DNA from: Maritimibacter dapengensis
Lineage (GTDB): Bacteria; Pseudomonadota; Alphaproteobacteria; Rhodobacterales; Rhodobacteraceae
Length of the DNA: 64,000 nucleotides
Direction: 5' to 3'
NCBI RefSeq assembly: GCF_019218265.1
Contig: NZ_JAHUZE010000002.1
Span: 930,001 to 994,000 of the forward strand
This document shows positions 39,573 to 51,891 of this stretch, one piece after another. Position 1 is the first letter of the stretch. Every line of letters begins with the position of its first letter. Below the pieces are notes generated by a model. It searched no databases and had not been told where the DNA came from. It was given only the letters and a program-made list of their open reading frames with translations. The position numbers were made by a program, and so were the translations under genes.

Positions 39573-40928
39573 ATGAGCGACAAGACATTACACATCGTGG
39601 GCGGCGGCATGGCCGGGTCCGAAGCGGCATGGCAGGCGGCACAGGCCGGGCTGGACGTGGTGATCCACGAAATGCGCCCCAAGGTCGAAACCTTCGCGCA
39701 TCAAACCGGCAAGCTGGCCGAAATGGTGTGCTCCAATTCCTTCCGCTCGGATGACAGCGAACAGAACGCAGTCGGGCTTCTGCATTGGGAAATGCGTGAG
39801 GCCGGGTCGCTCATCATGGCGTCGGCCGACAAGCACCGTCTCCCCGCTGGCGGTGCGCTCGCCGTCGACCGCGAACCGTTTTCGCAATATGTCACCGACA
39901 CGTTGCGCGCCCTGCCGAATGTCACTGTGGTCGATGAAGAGATCACCGCGCTTCCCACCGACGGCCACTGGCTCTTCACCACCGGCCCCCTGACTTCGCC
40001 CGCTCTGGGGCAGGCCATTCAGGACATCTCGGGCGCGGACCGGCTCGCCTTCTTCGATGCCATCGCCCCCATCGTCTATGCCGAAAGCATCGACATGGAC
40101 GTCGTCTGGGCGCAGTCCCGCTATGACAAAGGCGAGACCGAGGATGAGCGCAAAGCTTATCTCAACTGCCCGATGAACAAGGACCAGTACGAAGCGTTCA
40201 TCGACGCGCTGCTCGCTGCCGACAAGACCGAATTCCACGAAGGCGAAACCGCAGGCTATTTCGACGGCTGCCTCCCCATCGAGGTCATGGCCGAACGCGG
40301 CCGCGAAACCCTGCGCCACGGCCCGATGAAACCCATCGGTCTCACCAATGCGCACAAGCCCGAGGAAAAGGCCTATGCCGTTGTCCAACTTCGCCGCGAC
40401 AACGCTTTGGGTACGCTCTACAACATCGTCGGTTTCCAGACGAAGATGAAATACGGCGCACAGAAAGAAGTGTTCGCGATGATCCCGGGGTTGGAGAACG
40501 CAAGTTTCGCGCGCCTCGGCGGCATCCACCGCAACACCTTCATGAACTCGCCGACGTTGCTCGACGGCGAAATGCGCCTTCGCGCCCGGCCCAACATCCG
40601 TTTCGCCGGTCAGGTCACCGGCGTCGAAGGCTACGTGGAAAGCGCGGCCATGGGTCTGCTCGCCGCGCGCTTCGCCATTGCCGAACTTGCCGGAGAAACT
40701 CTGCCCCCGGTCCCCGAAACCACCGCGATGGGTGCACTCGTCACCCATATCTCCGGCGGGGCCGAGGCCAAGACCTTCCAGCCCATGAACGTCAATTTCG
40801 GGCTGTTCCCGCCCGTCGACCTCAAGGGCGGGCGCAAGAACCGGCCCGCGCGGTACAAGGCCTATACCGATCGTGCAAAGGAAGCTTGGGGGAACTGGCT
40901 CGCAGCGCAGAGCGTTGAGGTCGCATGA
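39573..40928 (+). CDS. trmFO: tRNA (uracil-54-C5)-methyltransferase TrmFO
   Basis: 451-aa folate-dependent flavoenzyme making ribothymidine at tRNA position 54. The FAD Rossmann motif [13 protein letters not shown] is at residues 7-19, with conserved CSNSFRSDD and [12 protein letters not shown] blocks carrying the redox cysteines. The typical C-terminal segment [13 protein letters not shown] is present. Separated from gyrA by a terminator; the next small gene overlaps its stop (ATGA). Confidence 0.94.
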   Translation: MSDKTLHIVGGGMAGSEAAWQAAQAGLDVVIHEMRPKVETFAHQTGKLAEMVCSNSFRSDDSEQNAVGLLHWEMREAGSLIMASADKHRLPAGGALAVDREPFSQYVTDTLRALPNVTVVDEEITALPTDGHWLFTTGPLTSPALGQAIQDISGADRLAFFDAIAPIVYAESIDMDVVWAQSRYDKGETEDERKAYLNCPMNKDQYEAFIDALLAADKTEFHEGETAGYFDGCLPIEVMAERGRETLRHGPMKPIGLTNAHKPEEKAYAVVQLRRDNALGTLYNIVGFQTKMKYGAQKEVFAMIPGLENASFARLGGIHRNTFMNSPTLLDGEMRLRARPNIRFAGQVTGVEGYVESAAMGLLAARFAIAELAGETLPPVPETTAMGALVTHISGGAEAKTFQPMNVNFGLFPPVDLKGGRKNRPARYKAYTDRAKEAWGNWLAAQSVEVA

Positions 40929-41140
40929 ATTACGTGCTTGCCCTTCTGCTCCCGCCGCTGTCGATCCTGCTCACAGGTCGACCCATCGTCGCGATCATCA
41001 TTTTCCTCGTCTGGGTTCCGGCGATCATTTTTACCGGCGGCTTGACCCATCCGATGTTCATCATCCTCGCCTGGATCCTGATCTATCAATCCGGCGAGGA
41101 CCGTCGCCTGCGGCGCATGGAGCGCGCCAACCGCGACTGA
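40925..41140 (+). CDS. Small two-helix membrane protein (Pmp3/YqaE-like)
   Basis: 71-aa protein with two hydrophobic helices (about residues 2-17 and 23-52) and a basic tail ([12 protein letters not shown]). The start [19 protein letters not shown] resembles the LPPxSVLL opening of the Pmp3/UPF0057 group of stress-related membrane proteins, but the match is partial. Start overlaps the trmFO stop by 4 nt. Confidence 0.6.
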   Translation: MNYVLALLLPPLSILLTGRPIVAIIIFLVWVPAIIFTGGLTHPMFIILAWILIYQSGEDRRLRRMERANRD

Positions 41141-41180
41141 CGCGGTGGACGCGACCCGTGCTGCGTTCTACGCTGCACCT

Positions 41181-41789
41181 ATGGCAGACAAGTTTCTCGA
41201 CAAGGTCTACGGAACCAGGCCCGAAAACCTCACCGGCCTCTATGACGATTGGGCCGAAGGCTACGACGGCGAGCTGACAGGCCACGGCTATGCGACCCCA
41301 GGACGCCTCGCCCGAACGCTCGCCTCCGTTGCGCCCGACCAGTCCCTGCCCCTCATGGATTTCGGCTGTGGCACCGGGCTTGGCGGTGCCGCCCTATCGG
41401 CGGTCGGATTTACCACGCTGGACGGGTGCGACGTATCGGACGGCATGCTTCAAGAAGCGCAGGACAAGGGCATCTACCGCCGCCTTTGGCACACGTCCGA
41501 GAATGGCGCGCTACCATTCGCGCTCTCAGATTACCCGCTCGTCGCCGCCGTCGGCGTGATCTCGACCGGGGCAGCACCGCCGCAGGTGCTGGGGCAATTG
41601 GTGGACCAGATGGCTCCGGGCACGCTCTTTGCTTTCTCCTTCAACGATCACACGCTGGAAGACCCGGAATACATGGACGCGCTCGCCGCCGTGACCGAGG
41701 ACCGCGCTCATATCGTGACCGAAAACACGGGCGACCATATCCCCGGCCTCGGCTCGCAATCCCGCGTCTACGTGGTGGAGATTGATTGA
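41181..41789 (+). CDS. Class I SAM-dependent methyltransferase
   Basis: 202-aa methyltransferase with the GxGxG-like motif LMDFGCGTGLGGAAL at about residue 57, followed by VDGCDVSDGMLQEAQDKG-type acidic loop (D ending strand 2). The GTG at 41145 would add 12 residues; no good ribosome site distinguishes them. The substrate is unknown. It follows the small membrane gene closely. Confidence 0.78.
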   Translation: MADKFLDKVYGTRPENLTGLYDDWAEGYDGELTGHGYATPGRLARTLASVAPDQSLPLMDFGCGTGLGGAALSAVGFTTLDGCDVSDGMLQEAQDKGIYRRLWHTSENGALPFALSDYPLVAAVGVISTGAAPPQVLGQLVDQMAPGTLFAFSFNDHTLEDPEYMDALAAVTEDRAHIVTENTGDHIPGLGSQSRVYVVEID

Positions 41790-41790
41790 C

Positions 41791-42615
41791 GTGCGCACCC
41801 GCTTCGCCCCGTCCCCCACGGGCTACCTCCATCTCGGCCACGCCTATTCGGCGCTGACGGTCTGGAACGTGGCCGCTGCGACGGGCGGGACCGCATTCCT
41901 CCGCATCGAAGATTTCGACAGCCAGCGCTGCAAACCGGTCTACGAACAGGCGATTTACGACGACCTCGCGTGGCTCGGCCTCGATTGGCCCACCCCCGTG
42001 CGCCGCGCCTCCGATCACGTCGCGGATTATGACGCGGTGTTGGCTGACCTCGCTGAACGCGGCCTGCTCTACCCCTGTTCCTGCAGCCGGAGCGATATAA
42101 AACACGCGGGCGGCACAGCAGGCTGGGACGGTATCGTCTACCCCGGCACCTGTCGCGCCCGCAGCATGTCCGACGTGCGCCCCGGCGACGCGCTTCGCCT
42201 CAACCTCGCCGCAGCCATCGAAGCCGCCGGCCCCCTGCCCGCGATCCATGAAACCGGACCGCTTCAAGCTGGGACGCACACCATCGACCCGCAGGAAACC
42301 CTAACGCAGATCGGAGACCCGGTGCTCAAGCGGCGTGAAACGGGCGATCCGGCCTATCACCTCGTCGTCACGCATGACGACGCCGTGCAGGAGATGACCC
42401 ATGTCGTGCGCGGCGCTGACCTATGGCACGCGATCTCGCTCCACGTCGTGATCCAGAGCCTGATGGATTGGCCGGTCCCGACCTATCACCACCACGACCT
42501 GATCCGCGACGAGGCGGGCGAGCGGCTTGCGAAAATCTCTCACTCGAAGGCAATCCGTGCATTCCGTGACGAAGGCGCCACGCCCGCGGACCTGCGTCGG
42601 ATCATCGGTCTGTAA
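41791..42615 (+). CDS. gluQRS: Glutamyl-queuosine tRNA(Asp) synthetase
   Basis: 274-aa paralogue of glutamyl-tRNA synthetase that charges Glu onto queuosine in tRNA(Asp). Starts RTRFAPSPTGYLHLGHAYSA with the HIGH-like HLGH; zinc-type motif CSCSRSDIKHAGG; ends before the anticodon-binding domain, and the KMSKS-like loop is KISHSKA. A GTG at 41791 with GGAG 10 nt upstream is preferred over TTG 41782. Confidence 0.9.
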   Translation: MRTRFAPSPTGYLHLGHAYSALTVWNVAAATGGTAFLRIEDFDSQRCKPVYEQAIYDDLAWLGLDWPTPVRRASDHVADYDAVLADLAERGLLYPCSCSRSDIKHAGGTAGWDGIVYPGTCRARSMSDVRPGDALRLNLAAAIEAAGPLPAIHETGPLQAGTHTIDPQETLTQIGDPVLKRRETGDPAYHLVVTHDDAVQEMTHVVRGADLWHAISLHVVIQSLMDWPVPTYHHHDLIRDEAGERLAKISHSKAIRAFRDEGATPADLRRIIGL

Positions 42616-42625
42616 ACGGTCTCTG

Positions 42626-42985
42626 TCAGCCCATCGGCTCCATCAACTCGACTTCCGCACCGTCGCGCACCGCCGTGTAGAAACAGCTCCGCCGGTTCGT
42701 GTGGCAGGCCGGACCCTCCTGCCGCACCGTGACGAGAAGGCAATCGCGGTCGCAATCGACGCGAAAATCCACCAGCTCCTGCGTGTGACCGCTCGTCTCG
42801 CCCTTGACCCAGAAACTCTGTCGCGAACGGCTCCAATAGGTGACACGCCCCGTCTCCAGCGTCCGCTGAACAGCCTCGGCATTCATCCACGCCATCATGA
42901 GAACCTCGCTGGTCCCGGCATCCTGCGCGATACAGGGGATCAGCCCATTTGCGTCAAATCGCAAAGTTGTGGTGTCGAAGGGCAT
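42626..42985 (-). CDS. hisI: Phosphoribosyl-AMP cyclohydrolase
   Basis: 119-aa single-domain HisI, third step of histidine synthesis. Zinc ligands appear in VDCDRDCLLVTV and CHTNRRSCFY; substrate block ETGRVTYWSRSRQSFWVKGE is typical. No HisE domain is fused. The ATG at 42985 follows AAAGGAAG. Convergent with gluQRS. Confidence 0.93.
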   Translation of the reverse strand: MPFDTTTLRFDANGLIPCIAQDAGTSEVLMMAWMNAEAVQRTLETGRVTYWSRSRQSFWVKGETSGHTQELVDFRVDCDRDCLLVTVRQEGPACHTNRRSCFYTAVRDGAEVELMEPMG

Positions 42986-43049
42986 GGCACTTCCTTTCCA
43001 AATCCGCGCGCCCGTCCTATCTAGGGGGAAGCAAGACGAAGGAAAAGCC

Positions 43050-43493
43050 ATGAGCGACGCGGACCTGATAAAGCTCTACTCCAAGCGCATCCTCGCGCTG
43101 GCCGCCGACATTCCCCATGCGGGCCGACTCGATGCGCCTCAGGGCAGCTCGAAACAACGCTCGCCCTTGTGCGGCTCCACCGTGACGGCGGATGTCGTGG
43201 TGCAGGACGGCAAGATCGCCGACTTCGCCCAGAACGTCAAAGCCTGCGCGCTTGGACAGGCGTCCGCCTCGATCCTTGGCGCGCATGTGATCGGGCAGGA
43301 CCGCGAAACGCTGGCCGAAACCCGCGATATGATCGTCGCAATGCTGAAAGAAGACGGACCAACGCCGCCTGCTCCGTTCGACGATCTCGAAGTCCTGCGC
43401 CCGGCCCGCGAATTCAAAAACCGTCACCCTTCGATTCTTCTGGCCTGGGAGGCCGTTCTCGCCGCGATGGACGAAGCACAGGCCGCCGCATAA
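43050..43493 (+). CDS. NifU/IscU-like scaffold protein missing the third cysteine
   Basis: 147-aa IscU/NifU N-terminal family protein. Cys41 is in SPLCGSTVTADVVV and Cys66 in VKACALGQASASI. The third ligand of IscU, expected before the SIL block, is Pro127 in FKNRHPSILL, and the Asp next to the first Cys is Ser. It may act as a partial scaffold or carrier rather than a full IscU. ATG overlaps no neighbour and follows AAGGAAAA. Confidence 0.85.
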   Translation: MSDADLIKLYSKRILALAADIPHAGRLDAPQGSSKQRSPLCGSTVTADVVVQDGKIADFAQNVKACALGQASASILGAHVIGQDRETLAETRDMIVAMLKEDGPTPPAPFDDLEVLRPAREFKNRHPSILLAWEAVLAAMDEAQAAA

Positions 43494-43527
43494 AAAAACC
43501 GCCGCGCTCCGGGCGGGAGGCGGCGGT
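43492..43527 (-). terminator. Strong terminator downstream of the 40-aa peptide gene
   Basis: Read on the minus strand, a 12-bp stem with one bulged base (ACCGCCGC + CTCC paired with GGAG + GCGGCGGT) and a 5-nt loop is followed by seven T. It overlaps the NifU-like stop region and stops transcripts coming from 43661. Confidence 0.85.
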
Positions 43528-43660
43528 GAGTTGTGCGGTGATCGGGTCACCCCCGGCGGATAGAGGCAGAAAACCGGGGTAGGACAACTGGCGCGGGGAA
43601 CGCCGGGCATCGGGTTTGGGACGTGATGCCGGACCCTTGATCCGCAGGCAGAAACTGGCG

Positions 43661-43783
43661 TCAGAGAAGACCGGGCAAATAAAGCACACCGACAAGTCCG
43701 ACCATAAGAGCGGTGCCGCCGATCATGTCCTGCCAGATCGTTGCATGCGACCGCGTCAAAATACCTTTGATCTCGTTCAACAT
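43661..43783 (-). CDS. 40-aa single-helix membrane peptide, putative SOS-induced
   Basis: A 40-codon gene beginning ATG at 43783 with a strong AGGAGAG site 6-12 nt upstream and a terminator after it. The first 20 residues are charged/amphipathic (MLNEIKGILTRSHATIWQDM) and residues 21-39 are a hydrophobic helix (IGGTALMVGLVGVLYLPGL). Upstream at 43873-43887 lies a LexA box over a promoter. The arrangement resembles SidA of Caulobacter, a small SOS-induced membrane protein that blocks division; the sequence is not recognised as a homologue. It lies 132 bp after recG on the same strand but has its own promoter. Confidence 0.7.
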   Translation of the reverse strand: MLNEIKGILTRSHATIWQDMIGGTALMVGLVGVLYLPGLL

Positions 43784-43850
43784 CTTCGCTCTCCTGCTCT
43801 GACCGGCCAAGCCGTGTGCTGTTTTTGTTCTCTGTTAACGCTTTGTTCAC

Positions 43851-43887
43851 ATATTACTGGTCGTTCTGGCAAGAACTTTTTTAGAAC
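43851..43887 (-). promoter_or_regulatory. LexA box (GTTC-N7-GTTC) overlapping a promoter
   Basis: On the minus strand the sequence GTTCTAAAAAAGTTC occupies 43873-43887, a perfect alphaproteobacterial SOS box. A TATTAT-like -10 (TAATAT, 43851-43856) lies 17 nt downstream of the presumed -35, which falls inside the box. An imperfect third GTTC site is 6 nt further upstream. Confidence 0.7.
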
Positions 43888-43915
43888 ATTTGCGAACTTT
43901 TTGTTCCAGATCGGG

Positions 43916-48995
<5,080 letters not shown>

Positions 48996-49051
48996 TGGTC
49001 AATCTCCAGTAAAGTTCCCGTTCCGGTCATAAAGACAATCATCGCAAATGG

Positions 49052-49066
49052 TTAACACCGGGTTAC
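49052..49066. promoter_or_regulatory. CtrA-like binding box upstream of ctrA
   Basis: TTAA-N7-TTAC at 49052-49066 differs from the consensus TTAA-N7-TTAA by one base. It sits in the 98-bp gap between sciP and ctrA, about 57 bp before the ctrA start, suggesting autoregulation. Confidence 0.5.
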
Positions 49067-49093
49067 CCCTGCGGAACATTTAGCGCACTCTAC

Positions 49094-49372
49094 CTAAGGT
49101 TGTCTATACTTTTGCAGTGCAGTGGCCTTCAACGCTGCTTCGCCGTGCGTTTCCACCGCGTTGCGCCATTCCAGAAATTCCTCTTCCGACAGACCGTAGG
49201 TCGTCAGGGCGTCGGGCATCGTCAGGAGGCCGAACTTCACGGCTTTGACCACCAAAGCCTTGCGCGACGCGACCCACCTTTTCGTATTGGAAGGTGGCAG
49301 GTCGGCGCGCGTCAAATGGCTGCCATCGGGCAACCGCACCGCCCGCGGCCCATCAATCTTTTTAAGGTACAT
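49094..49372 (-). CDS. sciP: SciP-like CtrA inhibitor (DUF1153)
   Basis: 92-aa helix-turn-helix protein of DUF1153 type. The blocks RLPDGSHLTRADLPPSNTKR and later GLLTMPDALTTYGLSEEEFL are the family signature and correspond to SciP, which in Caulobacter binds DNA near CtrA sites and represses CtrA targets. ATG at 49372 follows GAGGGAC. Adjacent to ctrA and divergent from mnmA. Confidence 0.88.
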   Translation of the reverse strand: MYLKKIDGPRAVRLPDGSHLTRADLPPSNTKRWVASRKALVVKAVKFGLLTMPDALTTYGLSEEEFLEWRNAVETHGEAALKATALQKYRQP

Positions 49373-49441
49373 CACAGCGTCCCTCGTGAACTTTCCGGGA
49401 CACATTCGCGCGAGGTGCTTAAGTTTGCGTGAAACAGGGTA

Positions 49442-49469
49442 TTGTCGTTAGTTCGAATTTTTCTATATT
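49442..49469 (+). promoter_or_regulatory. Candidate mnmA promoter
   Basis: TTGTCG (49442-49447), 16-nt spacer and TATATT (49464-49469) form a good sigma70-like pair, leaving about 38 nt of leader before mnmA. Confidence 0.55.
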
Positions 49470-49513
49470 CCCTGCCTCTTGCACCCAGGCGCCCTTGCGG
49501 GCATGGAGCGGCC

Positions 49514-50659
49514 ATGAGCCTCGATGAAACCCAGATGCTGAACTCCCTCGGCTTCGCCAAGCCGCCATCCGAGACGCGCGTCGTCGTCGCGATGTCGGGC
49601 GGCGTGGATTCCTCGGTCGTCGCCGCAAAGCTCGCGCGCGAAGGTTACGACGTGGTGGGCGTGACGCTTCAGCTCTACGATCACGGCGCTGCGCTGGCCA
49701 AGAAAGGCGCATGTTGCGCGGGCATCGACATTCATGATGCGCGCCGCGTGGCCGAGGAAATGGGCTTCCCGCATTACGTGCTCGACTATGAGAACATCTT
49801 CAAGGAAGCCGTGATCGAGGAATTCGCCGACAGCTACCTTGGCGGTGCCACCCCGGTGCCCTGTATCCGGTGCAACGAACGCGTGAAATTCAAGGACCTG
49901 CTCGCCACGGCGCAGGATCTCGATGCCGATTGCATGGCAACGGGCCATTATATCCAGAGGTTCGTCGGCGAGACGGGGCCGGAATTGCATATGGCCGCAG
50001 ACCCGGCTCGGGACCAGAGCTATTTCCTGTTCTCGACCACCCCAGAACAGCTCGATTTCCTGCGGTTCCCCCTCGGGCATCTCAAGACCAAGGATGAAAC
50101 CCGCGCCCTTGCCCGCGAGTTCGGGCTCGAAGTAGCCGACAAGCCGGACAGCCAGGACATCTGCTTCGTGCCGGATGGGAACTACGCCGGTGTGATCGAG
50201 AAACTGCGGCCGGGTGCTGCTGAACCGGGTGAAATCGTCGATGTGGATGGTCGTGTGCTCGGCACCCACGAGGGTGTCATCCACTACACGATCGGACAGC
50301 GCCGTGGCCTCGGCATCGGTGGGCTGTCGGACCCGCTCTACGTGGTCAAACTCGACGTCGAGAACCGGCAGGTCATCGTCGGGCCGAAGGAAATGCTCGC
50401 CACACGGATCATTCCGGTGCGCGAGGTCAACTGGCTCGGGGACCAGGCTTTCACCGACCGTGACGAATGGCACTTGTCCGTCAAGGTCCGCTCCACGCGT
50501 CCGCCGCGCGAAGCGATCCTCCGGCCCCTGTCGGACACCGAGGCAGAAGTCGAACTGCTGACGCCGGAAGAAGGCGTCAGCCCGGGGCAGGCCTGCGTCT
50601 TCTACGCACCCGATGGCAGCCGGGTGTTCGGTGGTGGTTGGATCTGGGCCGGTGCCTGA
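49514..50659 (+). CDS. mnmA: tRNA-specific 2-thiouridylase MnmA
   Basis: 381-aa enzyme adding sulfur to wobble uridine U34. PP-loop [12 protein letters not shown] near residue 30; catalytic cysteines in [14 protein letters not shown] and [12 protein letters not shown]. The ATG at 49514 follows GGAG; a longer frame upstream has no support. Convergent with fabZ. Confidence 0.95.
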   Translation: MSLDETQMLNSLGFAKPPSETRVVVAMSGGVDSSVVAAKLAREGYDVVGVTLQLYDHGAALAKKGACCAGIDIHDARRVAEEMGFPHYVLDYENIFKEAVIEEFADSYLGGATPVPCIRCNERVKFKDLLATAQDLDADCMATGHYIQRFVGETGPELHMAADPARDQSYFLFSTTPEQLDFLRFPLGHLKTKDETRALAREFGLEVADKPDSQDICFVPDGNYAGVIEKLRPGAAEPGEIVDVDGRVLGTHEGVIHYTIGQRRGLGIGGLSDPLYVVKLDVENRQVIVGPKEMLATRIIPVREVNWLGDQAFTDRDEWHLSVKVRSTRPPREAILRPLSDTEAEVELLTPEEGVSPGQACVFYAPDGSRVFGGGWIWAGA

Positions 50660-50677
50660 CGGCTCGGCCCGCGCGCC

Positions 50678-51142
50678 TCAACCCTGCGATTGGCTGAGGT
50701 CGATCATCGCGGAGAACTCTGCGGAACAGGCCGTTTCGCCGTTCACCGTCGCGACTCCGTTGAATTTCCAGATCTTCGACCCGCCCCGGATCGTGGTGAT
50801 CTCCATCCTAAGAACGTCACCGGGCACGACCTTGCGCCGGAACTTCACCTTGTCGATCCCCATGAAATAGACCAGCGGCTCCTTGTCGACGAGATCGAGT
50901 GACAAGGACACCATAACCGCCGAAGTCTGCGCCATCGCTTCGACGATGGTGACACCGGGCATGACCGGTGTGGCCGGGAAATGGCCCTGGAAATGCGGTT
51001 CGTTGAAGGTGACGTTCTTGATGCCGACTGCCCGCTCGTTCGCCACGATGTCTTCGACCCTGTCCACGAACAGGAACGGGTAGCGATGCGGAATGCAGCG
51101 TTGGATCAGGTGAATATCGGCAGTGCTTGGCACTTCGGTCAT
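50678..51142 (-). CDS. fabZ: 3-hydroxyacyl-[ACP] dehydratase FabZ
   Basis: 154-aa hotdog-fold dehydratase of fatty acid and lipid A precursor synthesis. Catalytic His54 in [13 protein letters not shown] and Glu68 in TIVEAMAQ. The second of two nearby ATGs is chosen because AAGG lies 8 nt before it. It ends the bamA-skp-fabZ series; lpxD, lpxA and lpxB, often next, are absent here. Confidence 0.94.
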   Translation of the reverse strand: MTEVPSTADIHLIQRCIPHRYPFLFVDRVEDIVANERAVGIKNVTFNEPHFQGHFPATPVMPGVTIVEAMAQTSAVMVSLSLDLVDKEPLVYFMGIDKVKFRRKVVPGDVLRMEITTIRGGSKIWKFNGVATVNGETACSAEFSAMIDLSQSQG

Positions 51143-51235
51143 GGTCATGTCCTTCCGGTGGTCGGGCCGTTCTGCGCGGCGACCTTTCGTCCCTTTCGTT
51201 CTCGCAAAGCCTGCGGGCGGCCACAAGAAAAACCG

Positions 51236-51862
51236 TCAGTCGTCCGGCAACTCAGGCGTCTCGTCCGGCGCTGGTGTGACAGGCGTGACATCGAGCGCGG
51301 GCGCCGGATTGTCCGTGGCGGCCGCGTCGGATCCATCGCCAAGCTCTTCGTCGATCCGTTCGACCGCTTCTTCGGTCACGTCGATCGCGTTGACCGACAA
51401 CAACACCGACCGTTTGTCGAGAATGGCGACCGCACCGCGTTCCTGCATCAGACGACCAAGCACGGGTCCGATCTGATTGTAGAAACTGCGTTGCGCCTCT
51501 TCGTACCTCTGAACGAAATTCTGTTGCGCGGTGTCGCGGTCGTTCCGGAGCGCCACGACCTTCTCGTCGAACTCGTCCGCAAGCGCCCGGAACTCTTCCG
51601 GCGTGAGCGTTTCGCGTTGCACGGTCAACGCTCGCTCTTCCTTTTCCAAAGCGGATTCGATACCGCGCGTTTCTTCGGCAAGCGCGTTGGACTCGGCTTC
51701 CAATTGGTCGTTGACCCGTTGTCCGAACATCGTATCGGCAAACAGCGCGTCGCGGTCGATGGTCAGGATCGGTGACACGACCTGGCCAAGGCTCTGCGCC
51801 CCTGCTGGCCCGGCGAAACCGGCCAGGAGGGCAACAGAAAAGACAAGTGACATCAGGCGCAT
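51236..51862 (-). CDS. skp: Periplasmic chaperone Skp/OmpH
   Basis: 208-aa protein with a Sec signal (MRLMSLVFSVALLAGFAGPA, cleavage near AGA). The mature part is strongly helical coiled-coil (about 60-150) with Glu/Arg-rich blocks and then a proline-rich acidic tail. It carries outer-membrane proteins to BamA, its neighbour upstream (29 bp). The C-terminal tail is longer than in E. coli. Confidence 0.88.
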   Translation of the reverse strand: MRLMSLVFSVALLAGFAGPAGAQSLGQVVSPILTIDRDALFADTMFGQRVNDQLEAESNALAEETRGIESALEKEERALTVQRETLTPEEFRALADEFDEKVVALRNDRDTAQQNFVQRYEEAQRSFYNQIGPVLGRLMQERGAVAILDKRSVLLSVNAIDVTEEAVERIDEELGDGSDAAATDNPAPALDVTPVTPAPDETPELPDD

Positions 51863-51891
51863 GGGGTCATCCCCTTATGCTGCGCAATCGG

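Noticed and set aside
43834-43848. CtrA-like TTAA-N7-TTCA near the 40-aa gene
   Set aside because: Second half mismatches the consensus; the LexA box explains the region better.
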